From Phaeodactylibacter xiamenensis (GTDB lineage: Bacteria; Bacteroidota; Bacteroidia; Chitinophagales; Saprospiraceae): DNA of 64,000 nt. A model generated the notes under the pieces. That model saw only the letters and a list, made by a program, of their open reading frames with translations, did no database searches and was not told the DNA's origin. A program made the translations under genes and the position numbers. This document shows positions 45,065 through 52,542 of this stretch, one piece after another. Every line of letters starts with the position of its first letter. The first letter of the stretch is position 1. The DNA lies in assembly GCF_000759025.1 (NCBI RefSeq), contig NZ_JPOS01000076.1:1-64000 (forward strand), read 5' to 3'.

Positions 45065-46321
45065 TCATTCCACCGTCACATGCTGCAGATAACGGTCGCC
45101 GTACAGCTCGATAAGCTCCTGCTGGATAGTCGACCATTTGAAGACATTCCGGCTCCAGCTCTTGCGCTTGCGCTGAAGGCTAAGATATAGTTGTTTCAGC
45201 AAGGCATTCTCCGTACACCAAGCACCTTTTGTCTTGGTCACTTTCCGCATCTGACGGTGCACGTTCTCCACAGCATTTGTCGTGTAGATCATACGCCGTA
45301 TTTCAGGGCCAAAGTCAAGAAAGGCAGTAAGCTCCAACCAGCTTTCCCGCCACTTGTCGCTTACATGGCGGTACCGTTTGCCCCACTTAAGCTCAAAGGC
45401 TTCCAGGGCCTGGAGCGCCTCCTTTTCCCCGGCGGCTTGGTAAATACCCTTGAGGTCCCTGACAACCGCCCTGCGGTCTTTGTCCTGTACGCCAATCAGG
45501 CTAGTGCGTATCATGTGCACGATACAGCGCTGCACCGTGGCTTGTGGGTATATCCGGTTGATGGCTTCCCCAAAGCCAGCAAGCCCGTCGACGGCAAAGA
45601 ACAGGACATCCTCGACGCCACGGCGCTTGAGCTGCTCCAGGTACAGCGACCATTGGTGGGCGCCCTCACTGGCACCTATATGGATGGAAAGAATATCACG
45701 CTGTCCTTGCGCGTCCACGCCATAAATAGTGTAGATCGCCTTTGTCACCACCTGCCCTTCTTCACGGATTTTGTAGTGTATAGCATCCAAGTAAATAAGC
45801 GTGTACAACGTCAATAAAGGCCGCTCCTGCCACGTCTTTATCTCCCCCCACACCCGGTCGGTAACAGCACTGATTGCACCGGTACTCAGCCGGGCACCAA
45901 ACATCTTTGCTAAATGCAGCCTTATGTCCTCAACGCTATTGCCCATCGCATACAACTCTAGAATCTGGTCTTGAAAGCCTGCTCCTACCTCGCGTTCCCA
46001 TTTGCCTACCGTCTGAGGGGTAAAATTCCCCAGGCGGTCACGGCTCGTTTCAATCTCTATCTCCCCAACATCGGTGCGCAGTTTCTTCGACCGCCCTCTG
46101 CCGTTGCGCTTGTTGGCTATTTCAGAGGCTCTTTGGCTAGCCAAGTGCGCGTCCAGTTCCCCTTCCAAAGAGGCCTCTATCAGGTGCTTGACTAAACGTT
46201 TGAGGACACCACCTTCTCCAAATAGCGGCTGGCCTGATTGTAGCCCCGCTATCGCTGACTCTTCAAAGCTGCTGAAGTCGAAAGGCTCTGTCTGTTCTTC
46301 TTCTTGGTTGTTCTTTTTCAT
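45065..46321 (-). CDS. IS256 (Mutator-type) transposase
   Basis: DDE transposase of about 418 residues from the ATG at 46321 (MKKNNQEEE); a start 10 codons upstream (46351) is also open. RNGRGRSKKLRTDVGEIEIE and RDRLGNFTPQTVGKWEREVG are the conserved N-terminal segments, and LYAMGNSVEDIRLHLAKMFG follows. The catalytic Asp residues are in IYLDAIHYKI and FFAVDGLAGFGEAI, and the Glu is in YTTNAVENVHRQMRKVTKTK. Full length and apparently intact. Confidence 0.95.
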   Translation of the reverse strand: MKKNNQEEEQTEPFDFSSFEESAIAGLQSGQPLFGEGGVLKRLVKHLIEASLEGELDAHLASQRASEIANKRNGRGRSKKLRTDVGEIEIETSRDRLGNFTPQTVGKWEREVGAGFQDQILELYAMGNSVEDIRLHLAKMFGARLSTGAISAVTDRVWGEIKTWQERPLLTLYTLIYLDAIHYKIREEGQVVTKAIYTIYGVDAQGQRDILSIHIGASEGAHQWSLYLEQLKRRGVEDVLFFAVDGLAGFGEAINRIYPQATVQRCIVHMIRTSLIGVQDKDRRAVVRDLKGIYQAAGEKEALQALEAFELKWGKRYRHVSDKWRESWLELTAFLDFGPEIRRMIYTTNAVENVHRQMRKVTKTKGAWCTENALLKQLYLSLQRKRKSWSRNVFKWSTIQQELIELYGDRYLQHVTVE

Positions 46322-46438
46322 GTCGTAAATCTCGCATTTTTTACGAGACACACATTTCTAAACACTCTCCTCCACTTTGCGCTAAAATATAATCATGAAT
46401 CTCTGCTAGCATTTCCAAAGCTGAAAATGTCCAGGAGA

Positions 46439-46693
46439 CTATTGTTTTTTCGTCCAATTTTCAACTTGTTTTTTTACATCTTCAGTGGTTAATGTATTCC
46501 CTTCTTTTACTTCCTGCCTTGAATATTCCAACACTGAAATTAAATCTTCAATAGAAATAGGGTCTCCTTCTCTTGCCAATTCGCCTACTGAGCCAAAGGA
46601 ATCAATGATTCCAAGGTTCTTTAAGGATTTAATGATCTGATGGAAATCTTTTAAATTCGAAGGCTTTACATTTATATAATAGGTCTTGCTCAT
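46439..46693 (-). CDS. DUF2683-like antitoxin
   Basis: 84-residue protein: MSKTYYINVKPSNLKDFHQI, then SFGSVGELAREGDPISIEDL and a charged C-terminal helix EEDVKKQVENWTKK-like tail. This pattern is that of small Bacteroidota antitoxins that precede RelE/ParE toxins. The toxin reading frame overlaps its last codons (TTG at 46457) but is cut by IS256, so the antitoxin is now an orphan. Confidence 0.75.
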   Translation of the reverse strand: MSKTYYINVKPSNLKDFHQIIKSLKNLGIIDSFGSVGELAREGDPISIEDLISVLEYSRQEVKEGNTLTTEDVKKQVENWTKKQ

Positions 46694-46849
46694 GATTTTG
46701 CTTTAACGGAGTACGGCTTGGTTCAATATCCAATTTTATTCTGAAACCTGCAAGTTCGCTAATGTTGCTTCCTCTGTCTGGTACTCCCCAACCCTTTTTT
46801 TGATAGAATAAATTTCGATGACGAACAGCCATGTCAATTAGAATTCGGT

Positions 46850-47300
46850 TACAACAGTTTATGCGGGCGGTTCTTCCCCTTTTCTCTGAGCGCCGAAGCT
46901 GATGCGAAGGTGTTGGGGGATTGAGGGGCAGCGTGGGCGGTTGCTTTCGAGCGTTGCCGGTCGGTGAGGCTTGGGAAATCGGAACGCCGGGGGCTCTCCC
47001 TTCCCCCGGCGTTCTGTAAGCAGTGCCCAGCTGGTGAAGCCTTGGCGTTCACATTTCGTACCTACGGCACGAGGCTACGGGCGGTCTTGGGTGTTACCTA
47101 CATTTTGCCCCTAACGGGGCATGGGCTGTGGTTTGGAACTGGAAAACAGAGAAATGTACCCATATGGGCCTTGCTGCGCTTCGGAAATATAAAACTGCAA
47201 AACGCATAATATAACCCATACGGGCCTTCGGAAATGCTCTGCCCGCTGAAGTAGATACGAAGGAGGGTAAAAGTGGCGAGCGGTGCCGATCGGTTGGTCT
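46850..47300. repeat. Mosaic intergenic repeat region 2
   Basis: Contains the gcttccccttt/ctctgagcgccgaagct unit, the aacgccggggg/cccccggcgtt hairpin (46983-47013), the ~74-bp cacatttcgtacctacggca unit (47048-47121) and the aacagagaaatgtacccata unit (from 47134), in the same order as at 44.0-44.3 kb. The two stretches are nearly identical over about 200 bp, pointing to a segmental duplication or gene conversion. Confidence 0.88.
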
Positions 47301-47336
47301 TGGGGCGAGCGCAGTGTCGGCAGGGCTTGATGAAAT

Positions 47337-47680
47337 CTAATCCCTGTAAATTCGGATTAAACGAGTATGGAGCGTTTTAGATTCCTGTATAGATCGGTGA
47401 ATCTTTTCTGCAAGTTGTTTATTGTCTGGATTGTAGGTGCAGACGATGATGCCTGCGTGTTGGTTACTGGCTTTGTGCAACTTGATGAAATCGAGCCGGT
47501 TGAATGTTATAACGCATCTGTTTAATGTGGTTGCTTTTTTAGGACCTCAGGGTCAGGCATTCCAATCTGGTCTAGCCCAAGGTCAGTTAAGGTGATTAAG
47601 TCATACCCCAGGTTTTGAAGATGAGTACTGGCTTCTCGGCTGAAATTTTCATCGGCCAGGAGCAAGGGGTAGGTCACCAT
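47337..47680 (-). pseudogene. DUF5615 PIN-like toxin with a frameshift
   Basis: From the ATG at 47680 the frame gives LLLADENFSREASTHLQNLG, DLITLTDLGLDQIGMPDPEV and LKK, then shifts at a run of six A (47535-47540 on the plus strand as T). In the next frame it continues ATTLNRCVITFNRLDFIKLH and NQHAGIIVCTYNPDN to a TAG at 47337. Joined, it is a normal-length DUF5615 protein, the PIN-like ribonuclease partner of DUF433. Either it is a pseudogene, or slippage at the A-run restores the product. Its start overlaps the DUF433 stop (TAATG). Confidence 0.82.
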
Positions 47681-48015
47681 TATACTTCCTCCTGTTCTTG
47701 TTCTTTCAAATCCTGGTCAATTTCGGGGCGATGGCCCAGGTAGTAGCGCCAGGCATTAGTTAAGTCTTCGGCTGTAAGGGTTGGGAAGTTGCGGAGGATA
47801 TCCAGGTCGCTGGCTCCTTCCTTTTTTGCTTCTACGATGATCCATACGGGGATTCTGGTGTCGCGGATACGGGCGCGTCCTCCGCAAACGCCTGGGGTAT
47901 GCCGGATGCCTAATTCCCGGATATTCATCATTTCTACGATGTGGGCGAGGACTTTGCTGCGCTCATCTGGTGTGAGTCCATCAATTAGGGCGGTTACTTG
48001 TTCCAGCGTCGACAT
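47680..48015 (-). CDS. DUF433 antitoxin
   Basis: 111-residue protein. The N-terminal half (LEQVTALIDGLTPDERSKVL) is an extension, and the DUF433 domain reads IRHTPGVCGGRARIRDTRIP, VWIIVEAKKEGASDLDILRN, FPTLTAEDLTNAWRYYLGH. DUF433 proteins have a helix-turn-helix-like fold and pair with DUF5615 PIN-like toxins; that partner follows with overlapping stop and start but carries a frameshift. Confidence 0.88.
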   Translation of the reverse strand: MSTLEQVTALIDGLTPDERSKVLAHIVEMMNIRELGIRHTPGVCGGRARIRDTRIPVWIIVEAKKEGASDLDILRNFPTLTAEDLTNAWRYYLGHRPEIDQDLKEQEQEEV

Positions 48016-48580
48016 AGTTCTTCTTTATTTGAAGATAACGGTGAGGAGGCGGATAAAGTTCGTGGTTGGGACGGGTCTTGCTTTCGAGCGGTGTGGGGTG
48101 CAGCTGGGCTTTCACATTTCGTACCTACGGCACGAGGCAAGGGTTAGTCTGGGAGGTTACCGACATTTAGCCCCTACGGGGCATTGGTTGTGGTTTGGAA
48201 CTGGAAAACAGAGAAATGTACCCATATGGGCCTTGCTGCGCTTCGGAGATATAAAACTGCAAAATGCATAATGTAAAATGTAAAAGTGGCGAGCGTTGCC
48301 TTTGGAGCGGTCTTGGGGCGAGCGTTGCCGGTGGGTGTGGCTGCTTCGCCCGGCGCACTTCTTTCGCCGGGCGTACTTGGAGGGGGGCACTATTTTTTTG
48401 ATAATGGGGTCATCTCCTGAAATAGGAAATATAAAACTGCATAATGTAAAATGTAAAAGTGGCGAGCGTTGCCGTTGGAGCAGTCTTGGGGCGAGCGTTG
48501 CCGGTCGGGGAGTGCCTGGGGTGTTGGGCGGGTGTTGCCGGTGGGTGTGGCGCCCTATTATCTGTCTGCAGTTTAGGCAG
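48016..48580. repeat. Mosaic intergenic repeat region 3
   Basis: Holds the ~74-bp cacatttcgtacctacggca unit (48111-48184), the aacagagaaatgtacccata unit (from 48194), a second partial copy (48425-48480), the gcccggcg/cgccgggc hairpin (about 48349-48375) and several gcgttgccggt phrases. No gene seen. Confidence 0.85.
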
Positions 48581-48970
48581 CTAATCTTGCAGTAATTTTT
48601 CTAGTTGGTCAAGTAGTTTTTGGACTTGAGCCGCCATTGGCTGTATGGCTTTTTCATCTATTTCCTCAAAATCTTCGTAGTCTGCGTCCTGTCGCATAGC
48701 GAATAGTTTATTGAAAGCAACGCCAAGCTCTTTTTCTATTTTACCTGTTTTGATGAGCTCTTGGTTGAATCTTGATTTGATACCGCTATGAGTGGTTACT
48801 CTGATTTCTTGCTTAGCCATGTATGCTGAAACCATGTAAAAGCTGGCGTAATAAAGACGGTTAGCTGCGGAGTCCCACCGCATAGCTTCCAGCAAAAGTT
48901 GTGCATCCCGGAAAGTTTCTTTTGCTTTATGGATTCGAAAAGCGACCAGGTCTTTATTAGAATAGCTCAC
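48581..48970 (-). CDS. HEPN domain protein (HEPN/MNT module)
   Basis: 129-residue all-helical protein: FRIHKAKETFRDAQLLLEAM, SAANRLYYASFYMVSAYMAK, and VTTHSGIKSRFNQELIKTGK are typical of HEPN proteins encoded with minimal nucleotidyltransferases. In characterised modules the HEPN protein is an RNase toxin that its partner neutralises by modification. It overlaps the nucleotidyltransferase gene by 4 bp. This pair is the only module in the 39-52 kb stretch that looks intact in both parts. Confidence 0.88.
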   Translation of the reverse strand: MSYSNKDLVAFRIHKAKETFRDAQLLLEAMRWDSAANRLYYASFYMVSAYMAKQEIRVTTHSGIKSRFNQELIKTGKIEKELGVAFNKLFAMRQDADYEDFEEIDEKAIQPMAAQVQKLLDQLEKLLQD

Positions 48971-49332
48971 AGTTCTACGCCTTCTTCCTCAATAATTTGG
49001 TGGATGGGCATGACGGCTCTTTTTTTCCACTCTTTTTTTTGATGGATGATTGAGCTTATCACTTCATTTGTTTCGAGTTCTATTTCATAAAGCCTTTTCC
49101 GAATTTCATCTTTTAAATCAGTAGTTGGTTCTTGCTCCAGTAAGATCAGAAAGTCCCAGTCTGAATCGCTACGGTTGTCTTGTCTTGCCTGGGAGCCGAA
49201 TAGAATGACTTGAGCGTTTTGCTCTATTTTTTGGAGCTCTGCTCTGACCAAATCGGGAATAGCTGCTTGCTTTTTGGCATTTATGGCGTCCATGACTATC
49301 GCTTCTATCAGTTTATACGCTTCCTTTATCAT
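48967..49332 (-). CDS. MNT-type nucleotidyltransferase (antitoxin of HEPN/MNT)
   Basis: 121-residue minimal nucleotidyltransferase. The signature VILFGSQARQDNRSDSDWDF contains GSxAR and the SDxD metal-binding aspartates; a C-terminal Asp/Glu region (EIELETNEVISSIIHQKKEW) follows. Such proteins adenylylate (AMPylate) or otherwise tie up the HEPN toxin. First gene of the pair, overlapping the HEPN gene by 4 bp. Confidence 0.88.
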   Translation of the reverse strand: MIKEAYKLIEAIVMDAINAKKQAAIPDLVRAELQKIEQNAQVILFGSQARQDNRSDSDWDFLILLEQEPTTDLKDEIRKRLYEIELETNEVISSIIHQKKEWKKRAVMPIHQIIEEEGVEL

Positions 49333-49335
49333 TAA

Positions 49336-49470
49336 CTAATTTATAACGGTCATTTCCTGAAAAGAGTTGACAGGATATCGGTTAAAATGCTGGACAAGGC
49401 TGTCAATAAGAAGCCATTGGGCAATTTCTTTCCGGAAATGTGCGGCAATGCTGATCTTGCTTTTCTCAAA
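49336..49470 (-). pseudogene. Remnant similar to the C-terminal end of the 51-kb AbiEii-like toxin
   Basis: The minus strand reads GFEKSKISIAAHFRKEIAQW and LLIDS before drifting to a TAG at 49336. The stretch resembles NLTKQEIAAHFQKEIDQW in the toxin remnant at 50672. No start and no upstream domain are present, so it is at best a fragment. Confidence 0.4.
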
Positions 49471-49559
49471 TCCGTTTTATGGGTGGAAGTCGTTCGGTGT
49501 GGCTGGGCTTGCCAGTCAGGCCGCAACTCCGAAGATGCCACCTGACTTGTAGCTTTGAT

Positions 49560-50640
49560 GTGCTAAGGTACTCAGGCGGCGATTTAGGAATCGCGGCCTG
49601 AGGCTGGGCTTGCTTGTCAGGTCTCGACTCCGGAGTTGCTGAAAATTAAAAAGGTTGGATTTCCACCCCCGACCTCTGCTAGTATGGGAATGGTTTTGTC
49701 CGTACGGAGGGTGATGGTGTATAGCGAGGGGCACGAGTAGTGCCGTGGGTGCAGTCTTGGGATTCGAGCGTTGCCGGTTGGGGTGGCTGGGTTTCACATG
49801 CTGTACCTACGGCACAGGGCGCTGGGCAGTCTTGGAGGTTACCGACATATTGCCCCTATGGGGCAGTGGGGCTTGAGTACGTATGCCGGTCCTCGACTTC
49901 GAGCTTTGCCGAAGGGTGTGGCGGTGGCAGTCAGAACGCCGGGGGAAGGTAGTGCCCCCGGCGTTAGGCGAGCGTTGCCGGTCGGTGGGTCGTCAGGAGG
50001 CGGTCGCAAAGCGGCCGTGGCACTGGGTGACGCAGGCTGGCGCTCAACCTTAACCTCAGCCTTAGCCTTCCCCGGGCAATCCGATGATGAGGTTGTCCTT
50101 GGGCGGTACCGAAGCAGGATAAGGTTGCCGATTCTGCAAAAGGCTATGTCGGCCGGAGAAGGGCCAGGAAGTGGCTTCCGGGGCAGACCGTTGACGGTCT
50201 CCTGCGGGGGGCTAGCGTTGCCGTGGGTGCAGTCTTGGGATTCGAGCGTTGCCGGTTGGGGTGGCAGGCTCGCCCGGCGCACTTCTTTCGCCGGGCGTGC
50301 TTGTTGGTGCGGTCTTGGGATTGGAGCGTTGCCGGTTGGTGTGGCTGGTTCGCCTGGGGCGCGACAATTAATTGTCGTCTCCGGGAAGACAGCGCGGCGT
50401 TCTCAACCTCAACCTCGGTCAGGCTTTGCCCGGGGACAAGCCTTGACCTTGGCAGGGCTTTGCCCGGGGCCAACCTACTCTGGCTGACGTAGCCTATACC
50501 GATAGACAAAGCATGGCGTAGTCAGCAACCTGGGCCGGGGCTTTTAGAACGCCGGGGGAAGGGAGAGCCCCCGGCGTTAGGCGAGCGTTGCCTGTGGGTG
50601 TGGCGCTATCCATTTGGCCATATCCTGAAAATAAGTTTGC
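49560..50640. repeat. Mosaic intergenic repeat region 4
   Basis: More than 1 kb without a supported gene. Modules include a ccacccccgacc unit (49660-49735, also at 44450 and 61465) and the ~74-bp cacat..gtacctacggca unit (49793-49866). Two aacgccggggg/cccccggcgtt hairpins lie at 49934-49965 and 50548-50578. ggcggtcgcaaagcggcc is at 49998, hexamers aaccttaacctc are at 50046 and 50404, gaccgttgacggtc is at 50189, and the gcccggcg/cgccgggc hairpin is at 50271-50298. Confidence 0.85.
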
Positions 50641-50671
50641 CGTATATCATATAAGATACCGGTAAAGGGAC

Positions 50672-51647
50672 TCAATGAAAAAGCCATTGGTCAATTTCTT
50701 TCTGGAAATGGGCTGCAATCTCCTGTTTAGTCAGGTTGTACCGGGGTTTGAGGTGATTGATATTGTCGTCTTCTACATCATCCGTGTAGATCATGGCCAT
50801 TTGGAAGAGGCGCTGGTTGATATACTGACGATTAAGTGGTTTGCCACAGCAAACCTACTCAATGCATGCCCGTGTTCCGTTGCCTTTGGGCTTTGATCAC
50901 CTTAAAGGCAGGAGGGTCAGCATTTACGCTGGGAAGTGGCTTACTCTGATATCGCAAATCCAAGATCCCAGACGATGAATGTCTGGATCCAAGACCCAGA
51001 CGATGAATGTCTGGATCCAAGACCCAGACGATGAATGTCTGGATCCAAGACCCAGACGATGAATGTCTGGATCCAAGACCCGACATTTATCGTTCCCCGT
51101 GCTGGCCGTTAGCGCCAGTAGGTGACCACTTCGTATTGCGTATACCTGGCATTAGCCGTTCGATTATAGTGTACATTTCTGCTACGGAAAAGCCTTCGAG
51201 GTTTAATGCATACAGGTCATAGTAGTCTCTGAAGCGGGCTCTGAGAAAGAGCGTATTGACCTTCATTCCTGTCAACAAGTCGAGGTTGGCTAAGTATAGG
51301 TTTTGGGTGAAGTGTAAATTATTCCGGAGCGCATCCCAGTCGTTTGCAAAGAAAGTGACTTTTACGCCCTGAACATCCAAATCAAGTTGTTTGTCGGTAT
51401 CCAGCTGTATGGAAAATGCTGTTCCGAATCGTCTTTCAATATGGTTTAATATTTCAGGCGTATTGAGCTTTGCCTTCCAGGTAAAAAGATCAATGTCTTC
51501 ACTAAGCCGATGATGAAGATATAGGCTTAGCCCTGATCCTCCTACGAAGGTGTAGTCTTTTAGCCATTCGAAAGTGGCCAGATCAAGGAGTACCTGCTTC
51601 GTCTTTGGCAGCAAGTAGTTTAAGTCGTTCAAGTCTGGGGTATTCAC
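50672..51647 (-). pseudogene. AbiEii-like nucleotidyltransferase toxin, C-terminus displaced
   Basis: From a probable GTG at 51647 the frame reads NYLLPKTKQVLLDLATFEWL, YTFVGGSGLSLYLHHRLSED and IDLFTW, the GG-x-S...DIDLF core of AbiEii/AbiGii toxins. It continues RARFRDYYDLYALNLEGFSV, but after PGIRNTK the sequence becomes unrelated and stops at 51087. The expected end (RLFQMAMIYTDDVEDDNINH, LTKQEIAAHFQKEIDQW) is found at about 50672-50845, beyond ~250 bp that include four 28-bp hairpin repeats. The gene was apparently broken by repeat insertion. The catalytic part could still be made. Confidence 0.7.
50971..51082. repeat. Four 28-bp tandem hairpin repeats
   Basis: Units start at 50971, 50999, 51027 and 51055. 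Each contains ccagac-gatgaat-gtctgg, a 6-bp stem with a 7-base loop, followed by atccaagac. A related inverted copy with the stem changed to cgac/gtcg follows at about 51080. The same loop with a cccgac/gtcggg stem occurs in the MITE-like elements at 3 kb and 35 kb. Confidence 0.95.
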
Positions 51648-51936
51648 AGGTCCGCTGTTGTAAGAAGGAATAGATATCGGGTATTCTGAAAAAGAATGTG
51701 CCGAGGTAGATGTTGAGTTTATGATAGCGTTGGTGTGGGACGATTTTCGATTCCCAAACTGCTCTGATGTTGCCTTTCTCAAAGCAGTTAAATAATAGCA
51801 GCAGACCGTCTGTATCACTGTGTAGCAGTGCCTGTTCGATCAGGATGCTGTCGGGGAGTTGGCTGGCTTTTGTGCTGTCGTATGACCACAGATGGTTGTG
51901 CCGTATCAGGTATTGGATTAGGTTGTCTCTGCACAT
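51583..51936 (-). CDS. DUF6922-like antitoxin of an AbiEii-type module
   Basis: 117 residues from the ATG at 51936 (MCRDNLIQYLIRHNHLWSYD); sequence further upstream is repeat DNA. ILIEQALLHSDTDGLLLLFN, FEKGNIRAVWESKIVPHQRY and NIYLGTFFFRIPDIYSFL match the small proteins that accompany AbiEii-like toxins. It overlaps the toxin reading frame by about 65 bp, consistent with coupled translation. Its toxin is disrupted. Confidence 0.7.
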   Translation of the reverse strand: MCRDNLIQYLIRHNHLWSYDSTKASQLPDSILIEQALLHSDTDGLLLLFNCFEKGNIRAVWESKIVPHQRYHKLNIYLGTFFFRIPDIYSFLQQRTCEYPRLERLKLLAAKDEAGTP

Positions 51937-52540
51937 GTTTAAATAACAGCTGGGGGTTGGAAATCGTTCGGGGCAGTGGAGAGGAGTATGATCCTTGCGG
52001 GCCCTGCAACGCTTTGGAACTGCAAAACAGAGAAATGTGACCCATCCGGGCCTTCGGAAATGCTCTGCCCGCTGAAGATAAGAGGGAGGGTAAAAGTGGG
52101 GAGCGGTGCTGATCGGTTGATCGTGGGATTCGAGCGGTGCCGGTCGGTGTGGCAGGCACGCCCGGCGCACTTCTTTCGCCGGGCGTGCTTGTTGGTGCGG
52201 TCTTGGGATTGGAGCGTTGCCGGTGGGTGTGGCTGGGCTTTCACATTTCGTACCTATGGCACGAGGCAGTGGTTGGTCTTGGGGGTTACCTACATTTTGC
52301 CCCTAAAGGGGCAGTGGGCTGTGGTTTGGAACTGCAAAACAGAGAAATGTACCCATACGGGCCTTGCTGCGCTTCGGAAATGTAAAACTGAAAAATGTAA
52401 AAGTGGCGAGCGGTGCCGATCGGTGGGGCCTCTGGAGGGCGGCACCTGGGCGCTTAACCTCAACCTCGGTCAGGCCTTGCACTGGGCCAACCTCAACCTT
52501 GCCCTCGCCTCCGTGCTCCTCCCTGCCACCGTGCCACCGT
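51937..52540. repeat. Mosaic intergenic repeat region 5
   Basis: Two copies of the aacagagaaatgt unit (from 52025 and 52341), the gcccggcg/cgccgggc hairpin (about 52159-52186), the ~74-bp cacatttcgtacctatggca unit (52240-52313), gagcgttgccggt phrases and hexamers aacctcaacctcgg (52456-52510). No gene seen. Confidence 0.85.
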
Positions 52541-52542
52541 GG

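Larger units (their letters stand above)
44947..46369 (-). mobile_element. Complete IS256-family insertion sequence
   Basis: 1423-bp element. Its ends, read inward, are ggtaatgttcaataatgtgt... and gagagtgtttagaaatgtgt..., 25-bp imperfect inverted repeats (19 of 25 match) finishing in the identical aatgtgtgtctc. It is flanked by the perfect 8-bp direct duplication ctccactt (44939-44946 and 46370-46377). It contains one transposase gene and a strong hairpin near its left end. It interrupts a RelE/ParE-type toxin gene. Confidence 0.93.
44715..46457 (-). pseudogene. RelE/ParE-type toxin gene split by IS256 element
   Basis: The 5' piece (46457 to 46370, TTG start overlapping the antitoxin end) reads IVSWTFSALEMLAEIHDYIL and AQSG. 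The 3' piece (44946 to 44715) reads ADKYMNELVE, stop, AEKLEKHPESCAPCRNRKLR, FRCCNFKKHIIIYDFISG, HAIIHSKRNPDNLKI, the typical C-terminal half of RelE/ParE toxins. Removing the IS and one 8-bp duplication restores the frame except for a TAG nonsense codon at the VE-AE junction. The toxin is thus doubly inactivated while its antitoxin (46439-46693) is intact. Confidence 0.85.

Noticed and set aside
46629-46832. 67-codon minus-strand ORF overlapping the DUF2683 antitoxin start
   Set aside because: No recognisable family, runs into the antitoxin in another frame, and lies over the likely promoter region.
49771-50487. 238-codon plus-strand ORF
   Set aside because: It spans the 74-bp module, two GC hairpins and hexamers, so it is repeat DNA left open by high GC content.
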